Assembly (NCBI GenBank): GCA_022578965.1
Contig: MU400529.1
Coordinates: forward strand, 124,001-188,000
DNA length: 64,000 nt
Direction: 5' to 3'
Source: Xylaria sp. FL1777
Lineage: Eukaryota > Ascomycota > Sordariomycetes > Xylariales > Xylariaceae
Positions 11,067-23,125 of the stretch are shown piece after piece (the stretch's first letter is position 1; every line of letters begins with the position of its first letter). The notes under the pieces were generated by a model. It worked only from the letters and a program-made list of their open reading frames with translations, was not told the origin of the DNA and searched no databases. Position numbers and translations under genes: made by a program.

Positions 11067-12943
11067 ATGACCAGTTATCCTTACGCGCCTCCTCCTCCTC
11101 CTCCCACCGCTTCTGCAGCTGCAACAGGACAGTACCCATCATATAATCAACCACATTCGTATAATGTAGGCTCACATCGTGGCGGTCAGTCGTCATACGC
11201 GGGGGGCGGGCGAGGTCGAGGCCATCATGATTACGGCTCGGGCTCACGTTATTATCCCCAACAGCCCGACTACAATCCCCCTCCTAGTGGCCACTATACC
11301 GCGCCGCAAGCAAGTGCCCATTGGCAAAGTGCTCCTGCAGTAAATCACTACCCTCCTCACCAGCCCAGTATTCCCCATCACGCCTCTCCTGCGTACCCCA
11401 CCAACTATGGTCCTCAAGCATATAGTGCTCCGGTAGGACAAGGCTATCAGTCTCAATATCCTGGTGCATCTATAAGGCCTTCTCACGGCCCTCCATATCC
11501 CCCTTATACAAATGAGCAACCTCCACAGCGTTGGTCTGAGCAGGGCTCGGCGTTTCCACCGTACTCGAACCGAGGCGGTCGTGGGGGTTTTCAGAGTGAC
11601 CGAGGTGGCCACAAGCCGGAGAATTCAATGGTACCTCCAACCACGATGCGGTTGGGGTTTGAACACAACAGTGATCGCGTGGTGCACGCTTCAAGCCCTT
11701 ATGGGTCGCCTTACCAGTCAAGCCCACAGCCGGGGCCCTATGCTCAACCTCCTCCTTATAGCTACCCTCCTGTTCCTGAGAATCCGTATTCGACCCCCAC
11801 GCATGCTCATCATAATGCCCATGGCTATAGCACTCGAGGTGGCTCTACGCGTGATGGTTTTGGTCACTCCAATAGAGGTGGCCGGGGAGGACACGGTGGA
11901 CGAGGCGAAAAGTTTCGCCACCACCGGGATCAAAAACCTTCTCATGGATTTAACCCTCCTCAGAAGCCTGACGCAGCGGTTCACAGCAAAAAGAAGAAGC
12001 GTAAGACCAATACGCTCGGGCTAACACCCGGGGATGAGAGCAGCGAAGGCGAAGGCGAAGGTGCGCTGGATGACGAAGAAAAGCGTTTGAGTGACCTATT
12101 AGGCGCGGATGCTCCAGTGTAAGACTTGTTTGTCCCTCTCTATAGGCGGATCCGATACTAATTGTATTACGCTCTAGGATCCCCGATATGGTTGCTTGGA
12201 TTGCAGAGCGGAAGGCCAACTTCCCAACTAAGGCTCGCATAGAAGCCAAGAAAGCTGCGAATGCAATATCTGCACCTAACACTGATGAGCCCTCTAAAAT
12301 TGCAACCACTAAGATGGATAAAGACCAAGCCGAAATCGATAGGCTGGAGAAGAAACTAAGTAAGCTCAAGGGGAATATTGAAAAGAGAAAAAGGGCAGCC
12401 AATGATGAAGGGGATGAGATGCGAGCAGATGAGTCGCCAGGTTTGTCCGATTCGTCAGACGACGAGAAACCCGAAGTACAAACAAGCTCTAAGTCAGCAA
12501 CCACCTTTCTCCCCCCTCCCCCCATTACACGGGCAGATCCATCCAACCACTGCAAATACTATTCTACGGGTGGAACTTGCGGCAAGAAGGGCAAGTGCCG
12601 CTTCAAGCATGACCCCGCTGTCCGTGAAGCCGCTCTTCAGGAACGTACACGGAACGGTGGTCGTATGACCCTCAAGCAGCGATTGTTGCTGAATGACAAG
12701 GACCATGAAGACATGGATGTGGTCAAGGCCATTGTAGAGATGCGAACTAGCGGACGTTTAGTCGATCCTCAAAATCTCCAAGTTCGTGCAAAGCATCAGG
12801 TAGAAGAGCAAGCAGCTACTGCGCCTGCTCCATCGACACTACCTACTACAGCTGGCGTAGCTAGTCTGCCACCGAATCCATATGCATCGTCTAAGAAAAT
12901 ACCACCGCATAAGAAACCCGACCCAGTTGAATTGGCGCAATAG
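11067..12943 (+). CDS. NUFIP1-like CCCH zinc finger protein
   Basis: Two exons (11067-12118, 12178-12943) join in phase to 606 codons (605 residues). The intron has GTAAGA, a GATACTAATT branch site and CTCTAG. The N-terminal 300 residues are low complexity (Pro/Tyr/Gly/Ser/His with RGG-type clusters such as RGGRGG), followed by a basic KKKKRK stretch and an acidic patch. The splice restores IPDMVAWIAERKANFPTK, characteristic of the NUFIP conserved segment. A coiled-coil stretch and one CCCH finger (C476, C485, C491, H495, spacing 8-5-3) follow. NUFIP/Rsa1 proteins assist R2TP/Hsp90 assembly of box C/D snoRNPs and bind RNA. The function here is inferred from domain content. Confidence 0.85.
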
Positions 12944-14316
12944 GAGACGTCCGAATACGCATCTTGGAGTCGACTTGTCTGCCCGACAATGACACCAAAT
13001 TTAGGACACCAGAATCAAACTACTCATCAACGTGATGAGAAACCCAACATTCATGTCATGTGACACGTGGGGTCAGTTTTAACATGCTTTGAATCCATCA
13101 ACCTCTACACCTATTCAGTTTAGACGTACGTCGACGAGAAGCAGTACAACACAGGATTCATTTTCATGAAGTCCTCCTTAGAAGTCTCCGTTTTCTTTTC
13201 CACCAAGGCACAATGTCCGTATGGTTTGCCAATATGTGGTGGAGATTACAAGTCACCTACGTGTTATCTGGATTCGAAATAGCATCAAGCGACGCAGCCG
13301 GAACTTAAATAAATTCGCATTCCACGAACCAAACCCCAAAGGCAAAATAAGAAAATTAAGTCTTTATACTTTTTTTATTTTATTTTCTTTGATCGGACTT
13401 GGGATCACATTTTCACTGGTTCTGCTTTCTCGATTATTGATATCTTCCGTCGTCTAAATAACGGATTCAACACGGCCAATCGCTTCCCACACGGTCCCCT
13501 GACCATTTGGGTTTATAACGGAATGGCCACTGGTTGACTCTTTTCATACTACCCGTTTTCGGCTGCGGTACTCTGCACAGCACCCCCTACTTGCAAGGCA
13601 AGCACTAATCTGGTACCAAAAGCACAACATTATGGAAGCATGGATTAATGATATGCGACGTATCATGAGAACATGGTTAGGTAAGGCAATCAAAATGGTT
13701 TTTAAAAGCAGATTTTATGGGTCGGTGTTTTGTCTTTCGGCGATGCTGGCACCACTCAAGCATCCAGGCTAGGCATACCTCATCGTATGATCCGTTAAGA
13801 ATGAATAGCACGGTGGTGTTTGTTGCGGATTCGTATCATATAGTTCAGCGTTTATATTATTGTGGATGGAATTTTGAATGATTTTCTTCTTGATGATCGA
13901 TCACAATGGTGGATGTACAGAATTAGTATGTGGTTGATCTGGCTAGCGATTTGGTTCATGTGACGGAAAAAGATTTAGTTTTATAGATTCTCCCAACATA
14001 TGGGAGATAGCAAGCATCACGGCAACTCGTTATCATGGCTCCGAAGGTGATTCATATCTTGATTTTTCTCAACTAAGCATTCTATTTCTCGACATCATGA
14101 TCGAGTTTCGAAGGAGATTCAGGAGCCATCCATCTAGCTCTCTTGCTTGCACGACAGGATATTGTCCCCTCCAATATCTCCCTCGCCTTTCGTTTTCCTT
14201 CTATCTTTTGAGGAGGTAACGCCACAACTCCTTTCATGTGTAATTTGGGTATTTCGCCTGACCCATGACATTCAACTACCTCGTCCTCGTCCTCTTCTCT
14301 CTCGGTTGTAATGACA
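12944..14316. other. Intergenic, convergent 3' flanks
   Basis: About 1.4 kb between the 3' ends of the CCCH gene and NSA2. It is A+T-rich around 13300-13470 with T runs. A 78-codon open frame at 13221 has no family signal. Nothing else is recognised. Confidence 0.5.
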
Positions 14317-16529
14317 TTAGGTGAGCAAGACGGCGTTGACACACCCATCTTCCTCAGGCTTGTTTGTTATTTGGGCATCTGTGAACAGTGTTAGGCAATT
14401 CAAAATATGCGGAGTAGTACTTAAGAGAGGCCTCTGTCAATGGGCAAGAAAAGAATTCCAATAGAGTCCAGATGGAAGATAATAGATTCGACATACTAGA
14501 AAGCGCGTTAGCGAATGGGCATAATTATAGACATACTCTTCATAAACTTACCATCGACCCCAGACTACCTTTCCACCAGCTGTAGTAAGACCCAACTCCG
14601 AGACATTCACCTAAAGAAAATGAGTATAATGACGACAGTGATACGAAATTGAAGCTCACTTACCTCGATCACAGTCCCACGAGTCAAACATCCAAGTTGC
14701 GTATATAACTGTTGTTGGGGATTTTTCTTTACGGATAGAATAGGGATGAAAACGGTGACCGCAAGTTCTGATATTCAAAGAGTGAGTACACATCCTCCTC
14801 CTATCTTCGAAGATGGCGCATTGCCCTCCCAGTGGATTGACGGGGAAATAACGGGTAAAGAAGAGATAAAAGCTTACCTGGATGAGTCACGTGAGCTTTG
14901 GTAAAGCGCAGCGCCATGGGCCGAATGAATCTTTCGAACTTGACTCTACAAATCGAATCAGTGAATTGCTTTACGAGCGAGGTCTGCAAGTTATCCTAGT
15001 ATTCGCCGAGCTACTGTGGCATCGAGCAAGCGACAACATATGACTTCTGGTGTAGATATAAACCAGAACTGAGCGTAAAAGTATGTTGGTATTACTCACG
15101 GGCGGCGTGTGAAATCAGGACCACTAAGAATAAAGGTTAGTAGAGAGGCTTGAATATAGTAGTAGTCCAGTATCAACTCGAGGCCGAATCAAAGCGTGAT
15201 GGGGAAACAAGACCGAGGATTTTCAAGAGAGCATACACCCAGTGAAGTACAGAACTGCAAGTTCCCTTTTAACTACTGGATGTGACGCTGATTCTTGAAG
15301 TCGTATCCAGGCTTGTCTCCGCAATTGCTTAAACGGACATTAAGTTGGTATACAGGTTTGATTGAATCACATACACAAATGTTGGCATGGTGACCATCCT
15401 CTTCCACCCTGTTGAATTTGAGGTCAGTTAATCTCATTTATGATGACAACATTGTTTTTGAGGACGCTGGGGGCTCAAAGGAGAAATGCCCTAGCAGGCA
15501 AGCACTCCTTAATGCAGAGCCAGAGCAGCATAAATAACATTTTGGAGTGCTCACCTTTGTTCTTTCGCTTGCCAGTAGCGACAACTTTGAACATATCTTC
15601 CTATTATCGAATTAATCTAAAGAAATTCCGTAACTACTCTTGGGCTGCTTACTTCACCTTGAAACAGTTAGCGTTAAATTGAAAATATACCATAAGCAAA
15701 TACAACTTACTGATGCCTGGAGACAGAAAATCCTATGTCAGTAACAGCAACTCAAAGTGGAGGTTGGAGGTTCTGGGATTTAGGAGAAATATCCAGTTCA
15801 GGAGCTTTTTTGCTTCCAATACCCAGTAACCACCCTACCCCAACTTGTCAAGGCCTCAGACCTAAAGGGTTAACATACCAGAGACTTTCGGTATCGGCAC
15901 ACTATATCTCGCGCTCTAATTTTTAGCAGTGTTAGCTTCCGTTGGTATGGGATCTCGACGATAGAGTATCATGGATTTGGGGGAGGTTGGTGCGGTACCT
16001 TCTCTGAACGGCGATTTTTGATAGCGCTCGAAAGTTGTTTAGCCTGTTGAGGATTGTTCCTGTCGAGAAGATAACTCGGAAGAGGTTGGCTTGGGTCTTT
16101 GTCCCCAGCAGACTGCACGTTCTTCTCCTCCCTGACAATCTGTCAGCAAATCGATGCGGCACCGGTTGGACAGCATGTCGGTGGCATGAGTTCGACATAC
16201 AAAGTTTTTATTTGCTTTCGCATCTGGATCTTATGCTTCCTCCTCTCCTCGGCGAACTCTGCGGCATTCCGTCAGCAAATGCGAGACTCAAGCGACCGGT
16301 ATCGTGTGGTCGAGGTGGCGACCACTCACTCTTGGCCCTGAAGCCACGGAGGTTGGTGGCCTTGGCCGAGATGGCATGTGCCTCTCTGGCCTCTCGTTTC
16401 CGCACTCTTTCTTCGTGGTCCAATCGTCGTCCATGTTCCTTGCGGTGCTTCTCCATGTATCTGCCAAGGCATCAGCTGCTGCGAATCCAAGGTGTCGCTT
16501 CTGTGGGCGACGAACTCGTTCTGAGGCAT
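14317..16529 (-). CDS. NSA2: Ribosome biogenesis protein NSA2
   Basis: At least 14 exons on the minus strand: 16516-16529, 16330-16460, 16201-16258, 15999-16131, 15879-15915, 15711-15716, 15653-15657, 15555-15600, 15375-15408, 15100-15123, 14878-14945, 14664-14767, 14552-14610 and 14317-14378. The product starts [19 protein letters not shown] and includes [96 protein letters not shown] and GGKVVWG. Nsa2 is an S8e-family nucleolar factor of the pre-60S particle acting in 27S rRNA processing. Odd points are two micro-exons (6 and 5 nt) and a one-base phase conflict between the last two exons, so the conserved C-terminus ([19 protein letters not shown]) is out of frame with canonical splicing. 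Total length would be about 259 residues, as usual. Confidence 0.9.
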
Positions 16530-17076
16530 GGCGGTTGGATTTGCCCTCGAGAGGGACTTGAACGTGGGTTAGAATTGGGGTTTCTTTCTCTTGTTTTTTT
16601 GTCGGAGCCGTTGCCGTTATTATTGTTGTTGTTATTAGGACGTTCGCGCGAGGACGTTGTGGCTCTCTCCGGTCGATTAAGACTGGCCCAAGTAACCATC
16701 GGTCAGAACGAGAGAGAACTTGGATAAGTAAATAGCAAAAAAGTGTCTTATCGCATTCACGCAATTGTCCCGCCACCGAGGGTGGATTTGTGCCCCACTC
16801 GGCTCATCTACTGCGTACCTACATGTACCTAGTACCTGCATACTTAGGCCGATCCGGAAAAACGGCTGGTCTCCACTGTATTTTCCTCAAGAGGTGGATC
16901 CTTTTGCAACACAGCTCGACGGCCTTCAACTTCTACTACCTACCTATTACACAACCACACGACCACACGATTAGCAGACGCCCCGGCGACCTGAGGGACG
17001 ACTTGGGCGGCTCAACACGCCAACATACAATTAACCACCCCAAGCGCCCCCTTATATCGCCACTCATACCGCCAGC
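16530..17076. other. Divergent promoter region NSA2/bL21m
   Basis: It contains a short trinucleotide tract (ATT/GTT) at 16618-16636 and TACCTACATGTACCTAGTACC at 16816-16836, another member of the dispersed palindromic motif family. No gene is seen. Confidence 0.5.
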
Positions 17077-17706
17077 ATGAACAGACCATTGCTGCGCTCC
17101 GTCCTGGAGCTGAGGGCGCCGCTCGCGCGCCTCCCACCAGCCTCTGTTCTAGCCTCACGCGCCTTGTCAACGACGGCCACGACGAGGATACAGAGCGTCA
17201 ACCCAGCGACGTCGCCGTCGCAGACCAGTCTGCCGCCCAGCGCACCCACAAACTCAAGGGTCGGCACGACTTCAAGCACCCAGAAACAGGCCCCCGCCGC
17301 TCCTTCAACAGCCGAAGCCACGGCATCCATCGCCCAGCTATATCCTCTGCTACGTGCGCAGCCGCGGCATTACATCACAGCCCACATACACGAGCGTCCA
17401 TACCTCGTGACCGAAGGCGACCAGATCCGCCTGCCATTCAAGATGCCTGGTGTCCTGCCCGGCGACGTATTGAGGCTAGACCGAGCCTCCATACTGGGAT
17501 CCCGCGACTACACTCTGAAAGGCACTCCCTGGATTGATCCAACGCTATTCGAATGCCGCGCTACCGTCCTCGGCACGGAGAGCGAACCCCTGAGAATCAA
17601 GATAAAGACGAAGCGACGAAACAGGAGGTCTCAGCAGGTTAAGAGCAAGCACAAGTACACCATTCTACGAATCAGTGAGCTGAAGCTTCTAGAGCCCTCT
17701 ACATAA
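17077..17706 (+). CDS. MRPL49: Mitochondrial large ribosomal subunit protein bL21m
   Basis: Single exon, 209 residues. The N-terminus is arginine/serine/alanine-rich without acidic residues (about 1-40), as expected of a mitochondrial presequence, followed by a Ser/Thr/Pro linker. The bL21 core spans roughly residues 90-205, with the family patterns YLVTEGDQIRLPFKM, GVLPGDVLRLDRASILGSRDYTL and the basic end IKTKRRNRRSQQVKSKHKYT-ILRI. It is a structural protein of the mitochondrial 54S/39S subunit that contacts domain I of the large rRNA. It is probably divergently controlled with NSA2. The identification is by the L21 motif; the gene name follows yeast. Confidence 0.9.
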   Translation: MNRPLLRSVLELRAPLARLPPASVLASRALSTTATTRIQSVNPATSPSQTSLPPSAPTNSRVGTTSSTQKQAPAAPSTAEATASIAQLYPLLRAQPRHYITAHIHERPYLVTEGDQIRLPFKMPGVLPGDVLRLDRASILGSRDYTLKGTPWIDPTLFECRATVLGTESEPLRIKIKTKRRNRRSQQVKSKHKYTILRISELKLLEPST

Positions 17707-18919
17707 AACGGGAATAATACGAAATGAAGGCGAGGGGGATGAGGAGTTTCAGGGTGCGGTGCATGAGTAGAGCATGCTTTGAAGTGACGACATCAGACAC
17801 CCACCTCAACCAGGCAAACATGAAGGGGCTAAAGGTACCGAGACTATATAAGTCATCCAATCCGCGGTCAAGTCGGCTATGAATACCGTGATGCTCGTCC
17901 AGCCCTGCGTGATTTGTACCCAATATCTGTACCACTAAGAGGACCTTAACGGGTCGATGTATTTACAATCGCACCCACGCTAGGGCGCTCTGTACATATT
18001 AGAAGCTGCATACTGCCATTACAGGCGCCTCAGTTGCCGATATATTATGCATTATATAGAAGAAACAACACGACTTGGAAAACGGCTCATCAAGCCCCGA
18101 TATATAATCATTACATAAATCGTGTTATGTTAAGGAATCATACACACGAGCCGCGCTCCGAAATGATGAGAAAGTCTTGAGTTCAATTCACCAAAGACAA
18201 AAGTGATCGTCAGAATTCAGTCCGGATATCTAACTTTCACGTCGTAGAAGTCCCAATTTTGGTCTGGAGGATTCTGATCACCCCCCTCCCCGTTTTTGGT
18301 CTTACTATTAGGAGTAAGTAGGAATCATGGTCACCTAATGTAAAAGATCGCTTCATGACGGATATCATAATATACTCGTCAATGCGTCTCTCATTCCAAA
18401 GTCAGCTTCCTAGTACAACATCACGAAATCATTCAAGTACACTAGATTAAATGGATTAGATCGAATAAAAGAATGATGATTTGTCATTATAGAACAGGAT
18501 ATAATACGTCGTCTCATAAGAGACGAGAAATCGCTAGTCAAAGCTTTGTTGTCGTTAAGACCAGGCGTATTGGTCGTTTTGTCTCTATACAATCGACAGC
18601 AGATTAAACCAGACCCCCCACCGAAACGCCGAGAACTGATGGGGAATAAGGGCTGCCGCCAAACAATTAAACTGAACAATGCCTGCTTGGGAAACAGGGA
18701 TATGAAGGATCCAAGTCCGAATCCAACAGTGACAACAATACACACACCGCACACACCTCCCCAAAGGAAAAAAAGACAAAGTTTTTCTAAGCTCCCCAAT
18801 TTGAACTCCTGGTTTCATTATCTTTGCTCCAGTCGTAAATCTTCGTTTTCAAATAGCTTTTTGGATTTATACGTCTCAGCTTTAGTTGATTCGAGGGAGT
18901 GTCAACAGTAACCAGGCCG
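17707..18919. other. Intergenic, convergent 3' flanks
   Basis: About 1.2 kb between the ends of bL21m and the Mps1 gene. Open frames here (for example 18410-18799 minus) show no domain. No repeat or RNA gene is recognised. Confidence 0.5.
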
Positions 18920-21694
18920 TCACCTTCCCTCAACGGACCTTGCGTCTTGTCCTATCGCCTTGGCAACGCTGCCCCAATACGCCTGCGGCCACACACTCAG
19001 CACCTCGGCCTCGGTAGGCATGCGCTCGCGACACCTTGTGACCACGCTCTGGATGATCCTACTAAGCAGCTCCTCACTAATGGGCAACGAGCCCTCCGGC
19101 GTCTCAACAGGATAGAGGAAAGGGTCGGTGGGGGCCAATAGCTCCTCGCAGGTTGGCCGAAGGCGCTGATCACGGGTGAGACATCGCTTCATCGTCCTCA
19201 GCAAGCTTGCTGACACCGGAACTTCGCCGATGCCACGGTCACGGAACTCAATTTCGTACTGCCAATTGATGATAGCATGGCAGCGAGCCATCTGATTCGG
19301 AATATGGCCAAATGGCGGCGTTCCGTAAACCATTTGAAAGAGGATACAGCCAAGACTCCAGATATCGCTGGCTTTACCCAACTTCATTAGTTTCGGGCGT
19401 GTAGGGTTGGGGTTGATTCTCCGGCCATCCGAATCTGCCGTATTGGAATCGATCAGACTTTCCGGGCTCATGTAATTTGGTGTTCCAACTTGTGCCTCAC
19501 GGTGAACATTGACCGTCTCTTCTGTCTGAATCGCATTGGCTATGCCAAAGTCAATGAGCTTGAGACGACCTTTTACCAGCACAAAATTAGCTGGCTTAAG
19601 GTCGGAGTGAACGATATCGTAGGCATGAACGGCAGCAAGACACTCGAGCATTTCTTGCCAGCAATACCGTACAAATACAGGGTCGAACTTAGCATTTTCT
19701 GGAGAAAATCTTTGCCGCAGGAGCGTATTAAGATCCAGCTCACCCATCTCCATCACCTATTCATATTGGTTAGAATAGCCATTCAGATGAAGGGGAAACA
19801 TAGGAAGGATATAACCCACAAGACTTAGAACCTGCTTCTCATCGTTCATTTCGTAGTCGATGAGAGTAATTACTCGCTCAACCTTCGTCAGCTTCTTAAG
19901 AAGATCAATCTCCCCTTTGTAACCTTTAATGGTATTTTCATCCGCATTTTCAATAGAAACACGTTTGAGTGCAAACATCTTGCCGTTATCGGCAGCCACT
20001 CGGTAAACCTTGCCACTACCTCCTCGACCTAGGGAGTCTATACGGGTGTAGCACTTCCCATTGACCTTCATATAATTTCGCCGTCTTGATGCTTGAGACG
20101 TGGTAGCTGCACCCGCGGTAGATGTGGCAGCATCTAAAATAGACATTTTCGGGGGTGGTGGGGGGACTGCTCGGCGTGGCGTATTATGGCTGACGGAACT
20201 CAGTGGTCTTCGTTCTGGGGAAGCAGTACGCAGAGCATTTGCAACTGTATTGATGGGGCGAACAGCAGACTTCGCGAAGTCTGCTGCTGATAACAAAACA
20301 CCTGATGGCTTTTCCCTCTTAAACGTTGGCGGGGCTTCATTTTCTTGGTCATGTCGTGAAGGAATATCTGGCCGTGGTGGCGGAACTCTATAGTGAGGGA
20401 TTATAATCTCGTCCTTGTCAGGGGAGTTTTGATAAGTTTGCAGGGCTTGTTCCTTCTCTTCCCCAGGCGACGTTCTATACACACCGGCTCTTGCTAGGGA
20501 CCTGGCACTAACAGGGCTTCCAGAGGCAATACGGTCGGGTGCATAGTAAGAAGACGCAAGGTTATCCACAGGTTCCAGGTCAGCAAGGTCATGTGGAAGC
20601 TGGCCATCAGGATCCTGGCTGGAAGGAAGGTTGCCTTCGTTTTCTGCATCTTCTTCGCTCTGTCTTCTACGACCCCGGCGAGCTGGTCCACTGAGAAAGC
20701 TCCCGGGAACTTTACCCACTCTCTTGACTCGCATGGAGCTCTGGAGTGCCTGGTTCTCTTCATTCCGTGCTCGGGAACCGTTGGAGCCTGGACGTGAAAC
20801 ACTTCCAAAATTTGTTTCTGGTTGTTGACGAGAAGCCGTCTGTGGTTCGTCTGGGATATCGTTATCAACTCCGCGAGAGGCCGAGTCTGCTCTCTTCGAA
20901 GATATGGCAGAGCTACTGGATCTACCCCTATTGCCAGATGACCCCACTGCTATCCTGACTACACGACCCTGCTGAGCTGGCGTACTAATATCCTTATCTT
21001 TGATTTCGGAAATATTAGATTTCTCCTCAGCACCGCCGTCGGTACTTGGGGGCCGGGTTCTGCTTTGCAATGTGGATGCTGATAATGATGTTGATGCTGA
21101 TGTCGAAGTAGATCTCCTTTTGGGAGGCTTAAATTGCGAAGCGGAAGAGGCCGCAGACCCCTGCGATGTCGTACTCAATCGCACAACCCGCTTACGGACA
21201 GGACTGGCGTCTTTACTCGTTTGACTGCGGGCTGGAGAAGATAGCCGGGTGGGAGCTTGGGCACTGCTCGCACGAGTTTGGCGCCTCTCCTCGCCAATAG
21301 AGGACACTGAAGCGCTGAGGGCACTGCGTCGCTTCATGGGCTTCTGTTGGTCGGGCTGCACAGGCGGCGACGACGGCCGGTGACTTTGAGCTCGTGTCCG
21401 GACACGGCCATATTCCTTCTCGGGCTCGTCTCCACCATCACTCAGAAGTGCTTTTGTGAGAGCACTGAGCTTCATAGGCACAGGAATCTCATCATCGGAG
21501 CTGTCACCGGCGGGTTGCGAGTGCGACTGAGACTGAGACGACGCGTGGCTGGTTGGTACCGGGTTCGATTCAGCGCGACTGAGCTGTGGCCGCGAGGTAT
21601 TCCGTCTTAGACTGGATCGCAACGACGACTTCCTCGTCATAATAGCCGCCTGCCCGGCATCGAGGCCGGCTGGTATGGGCGACGCAGTGGCCAT
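18920..21694 (-). CDS. MPS1: Mps1/TTK-type dual-specificity spindle checkpoint kinase
   Basis: Two exons (19820-21694 and 18920-19756; intron 19757-19819, GTGGGT...AATAG) join in phase to 903 residues. Residues 1 to about 540 are disordered and rich in Ser/Arg/Pro. The kinase domain starts near 551 with the glycine loop LGRGGSGKVY and the lysine in MFALKRVS. The second exon supplies the rest: MEMGELDLNTLL, catalytic HSDLKPANFVL, LIDFGIANAI, activation loop and GTPNYMSPESL, and DIWSLGCILFQMVYG. The segments FALKRVS, EMGELDLN and the NAIQ activation loop are typical of the Mps1/TTK family. The kinase phosphorylates Knl1/Spc105 MELT repeats at unattached kinetochores and acts in spindle pole duplication in yeast. 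The regulatory N-terminus is poorly conserved. Confidence 0.95.
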
Positions 21695-22678
21695 CGTGAG
21701 TCGCGGGCTGTGTTGTTTGGTTGCTTAGTTGTCTAGTTGTTGTTTATGTGGTGGATTATCTATGTCGGATTAGACGCAAGCGACGTGGTTTAGCGTGTCG
21801 AATTGGCAATCCGGAGAGCAATTGTGTCGATCTAGGGTATGTTCTACGTGTCCAAGTCGTCCATGGCCCCAAAACAGGCGATAGGGGGAATGCCGGAAAT
21901 GCCCACGATGCAGGTCGCGAAGGTGAAGATGCAGTGTTTGTGCTGACCCGACGAACTATTCTGGGTGGCCCTGTATCTCCACACTATGTTTCTTGGCGCA
22001 TTCCCCCGTAAGAATCTTTCGTTGATCGGGCAACGGCGGCTGGGTGGATCCAGATGCTCCACAACATGCATGTATCAGCCAATCGTTACGGCACAGTGGA
22101 TCTAGACTCTCTCAAAGCTAATTTTATGAATATTATGCATTCGACCGCCAGACTGATATGGCCCGTGACATCATGCGTATGCGTACGGTATTAGCAACAG
22201 GTACCTAAGTACAGAGGTAGGCTGCTCAATTCATGCAAACATTTTACGTAGATTCATATCCCTTGTGTAGTTTCAATTAAGTTTTTACCGATTCCCGTGT
22301 TCCTGACCCTCCCTTAACCTGTGTCTTAAACCTGTGTCTTAGGCGCGGTGGTGTCCATTTCTGTACCCCTTCTTGAGTGAGTTTACCATCATAGAGCTCT
22401 CACCTTGGTCTCGTAACAGGACCATAGAATAACTTCACGTGAAACATTTAGTAGTTACGAATTTCCGGAGTCAGTTTTAAACACAGAACTTGGAGAAGCA
22501 GGACCGGGTATATTGGCCTTAACCGATTCTAAAGATCGCATCTGACTCTGGAGTCCCTGAGATCGATCAAAAGCAAACCCTTCTACGCCAGATGCCATGC
22601 ATGACCATCGTAGCCCATTTTTGTGCCAGCTCCCCCAAATCATGTAACTTCGTTGCCATAGAAGGTGACGTGAGAAGC
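21695..22678. other. Intergenic, Mps1 promoter and P2 3' flank
   Basis: It contains a short tandem duplication of AACCTGTGTCTTA at about 22317-22342 and a GGTACCTAAG motif near 22200. No gene is supported. Confidence 0.5.
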
Positions 22679-23125
22679 TTAGTCGAAGAGACCGAAGCCC
22701 ATGTCGTCGTCGGACTCCTCCTTCTCTATCGTAATTGTCAGCATGCATATAAAACAATCTGGTAGATAGCATAATCATACCCTCTTCTTTCTCCTCTTCC
22801 TTCTCCTCGGCAGGGGCAGCGCCACCAGCAGCAGCACCACCGGCGGCGGCAGCGCCACCAGCACCACCGCTTGGGACGGAGGCGAGCTTAGAGGAACCCT
22901 CGGCGATCAACTACACATCATTGTCAGCCATACACCCCAATCGTACATATCGACATGTGGTCGCACCTCATTGATATCCTTGCCATCGAGCTCGGAGAGG
23001 AGAGACTTTAGGCGGTCATCATCGGCCTCAATACCGACAGAGTCGAGAACCTTCTTGATGTCCTTAGCCGAAGGCGAGGTGTTGCCAGCAAGGCCGAGGA
23101 GGAGGTAAGCTGCGAGGTGCTTCAT
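22679..23125 (-). CDS. RPP2: 60S acidic ribosomal protein P2
   Basis: Three exons (22967-23125, 22781-22910, 22679-22725) join in phase to 112 codons (111 residues). The product begins [20 protein letters not shown], with the P2 helical dimerisation domain up to about residue 65. An Ala/Gly-rich hinge and an acidic lysine/glutamate stretch follow, then the universally conserved tail [13 protein letters not shown]2 forms heterodimers with P1 on uL10 as the ribosomal stalk that recruits elongation factors. I chose the start at MKHL because it is the family start; an upstream in-frame ATG ([10 protein letters not shown]) lies in the leader. Introns follow the hinge and tail junctions. Confidence 0.97.

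Noticed and set aside
13221..13457. 78-codon frame with hydrophobic end
   Set aside because: Isolated in an intergenic region, A/T-driven hydrophobicity, no splice partners.
16035..16776. Long plus and minus open frames at 16035-16727 and 16288-16776
   Set aside because: They are shadows of NSA2 exons and introns in other frames.
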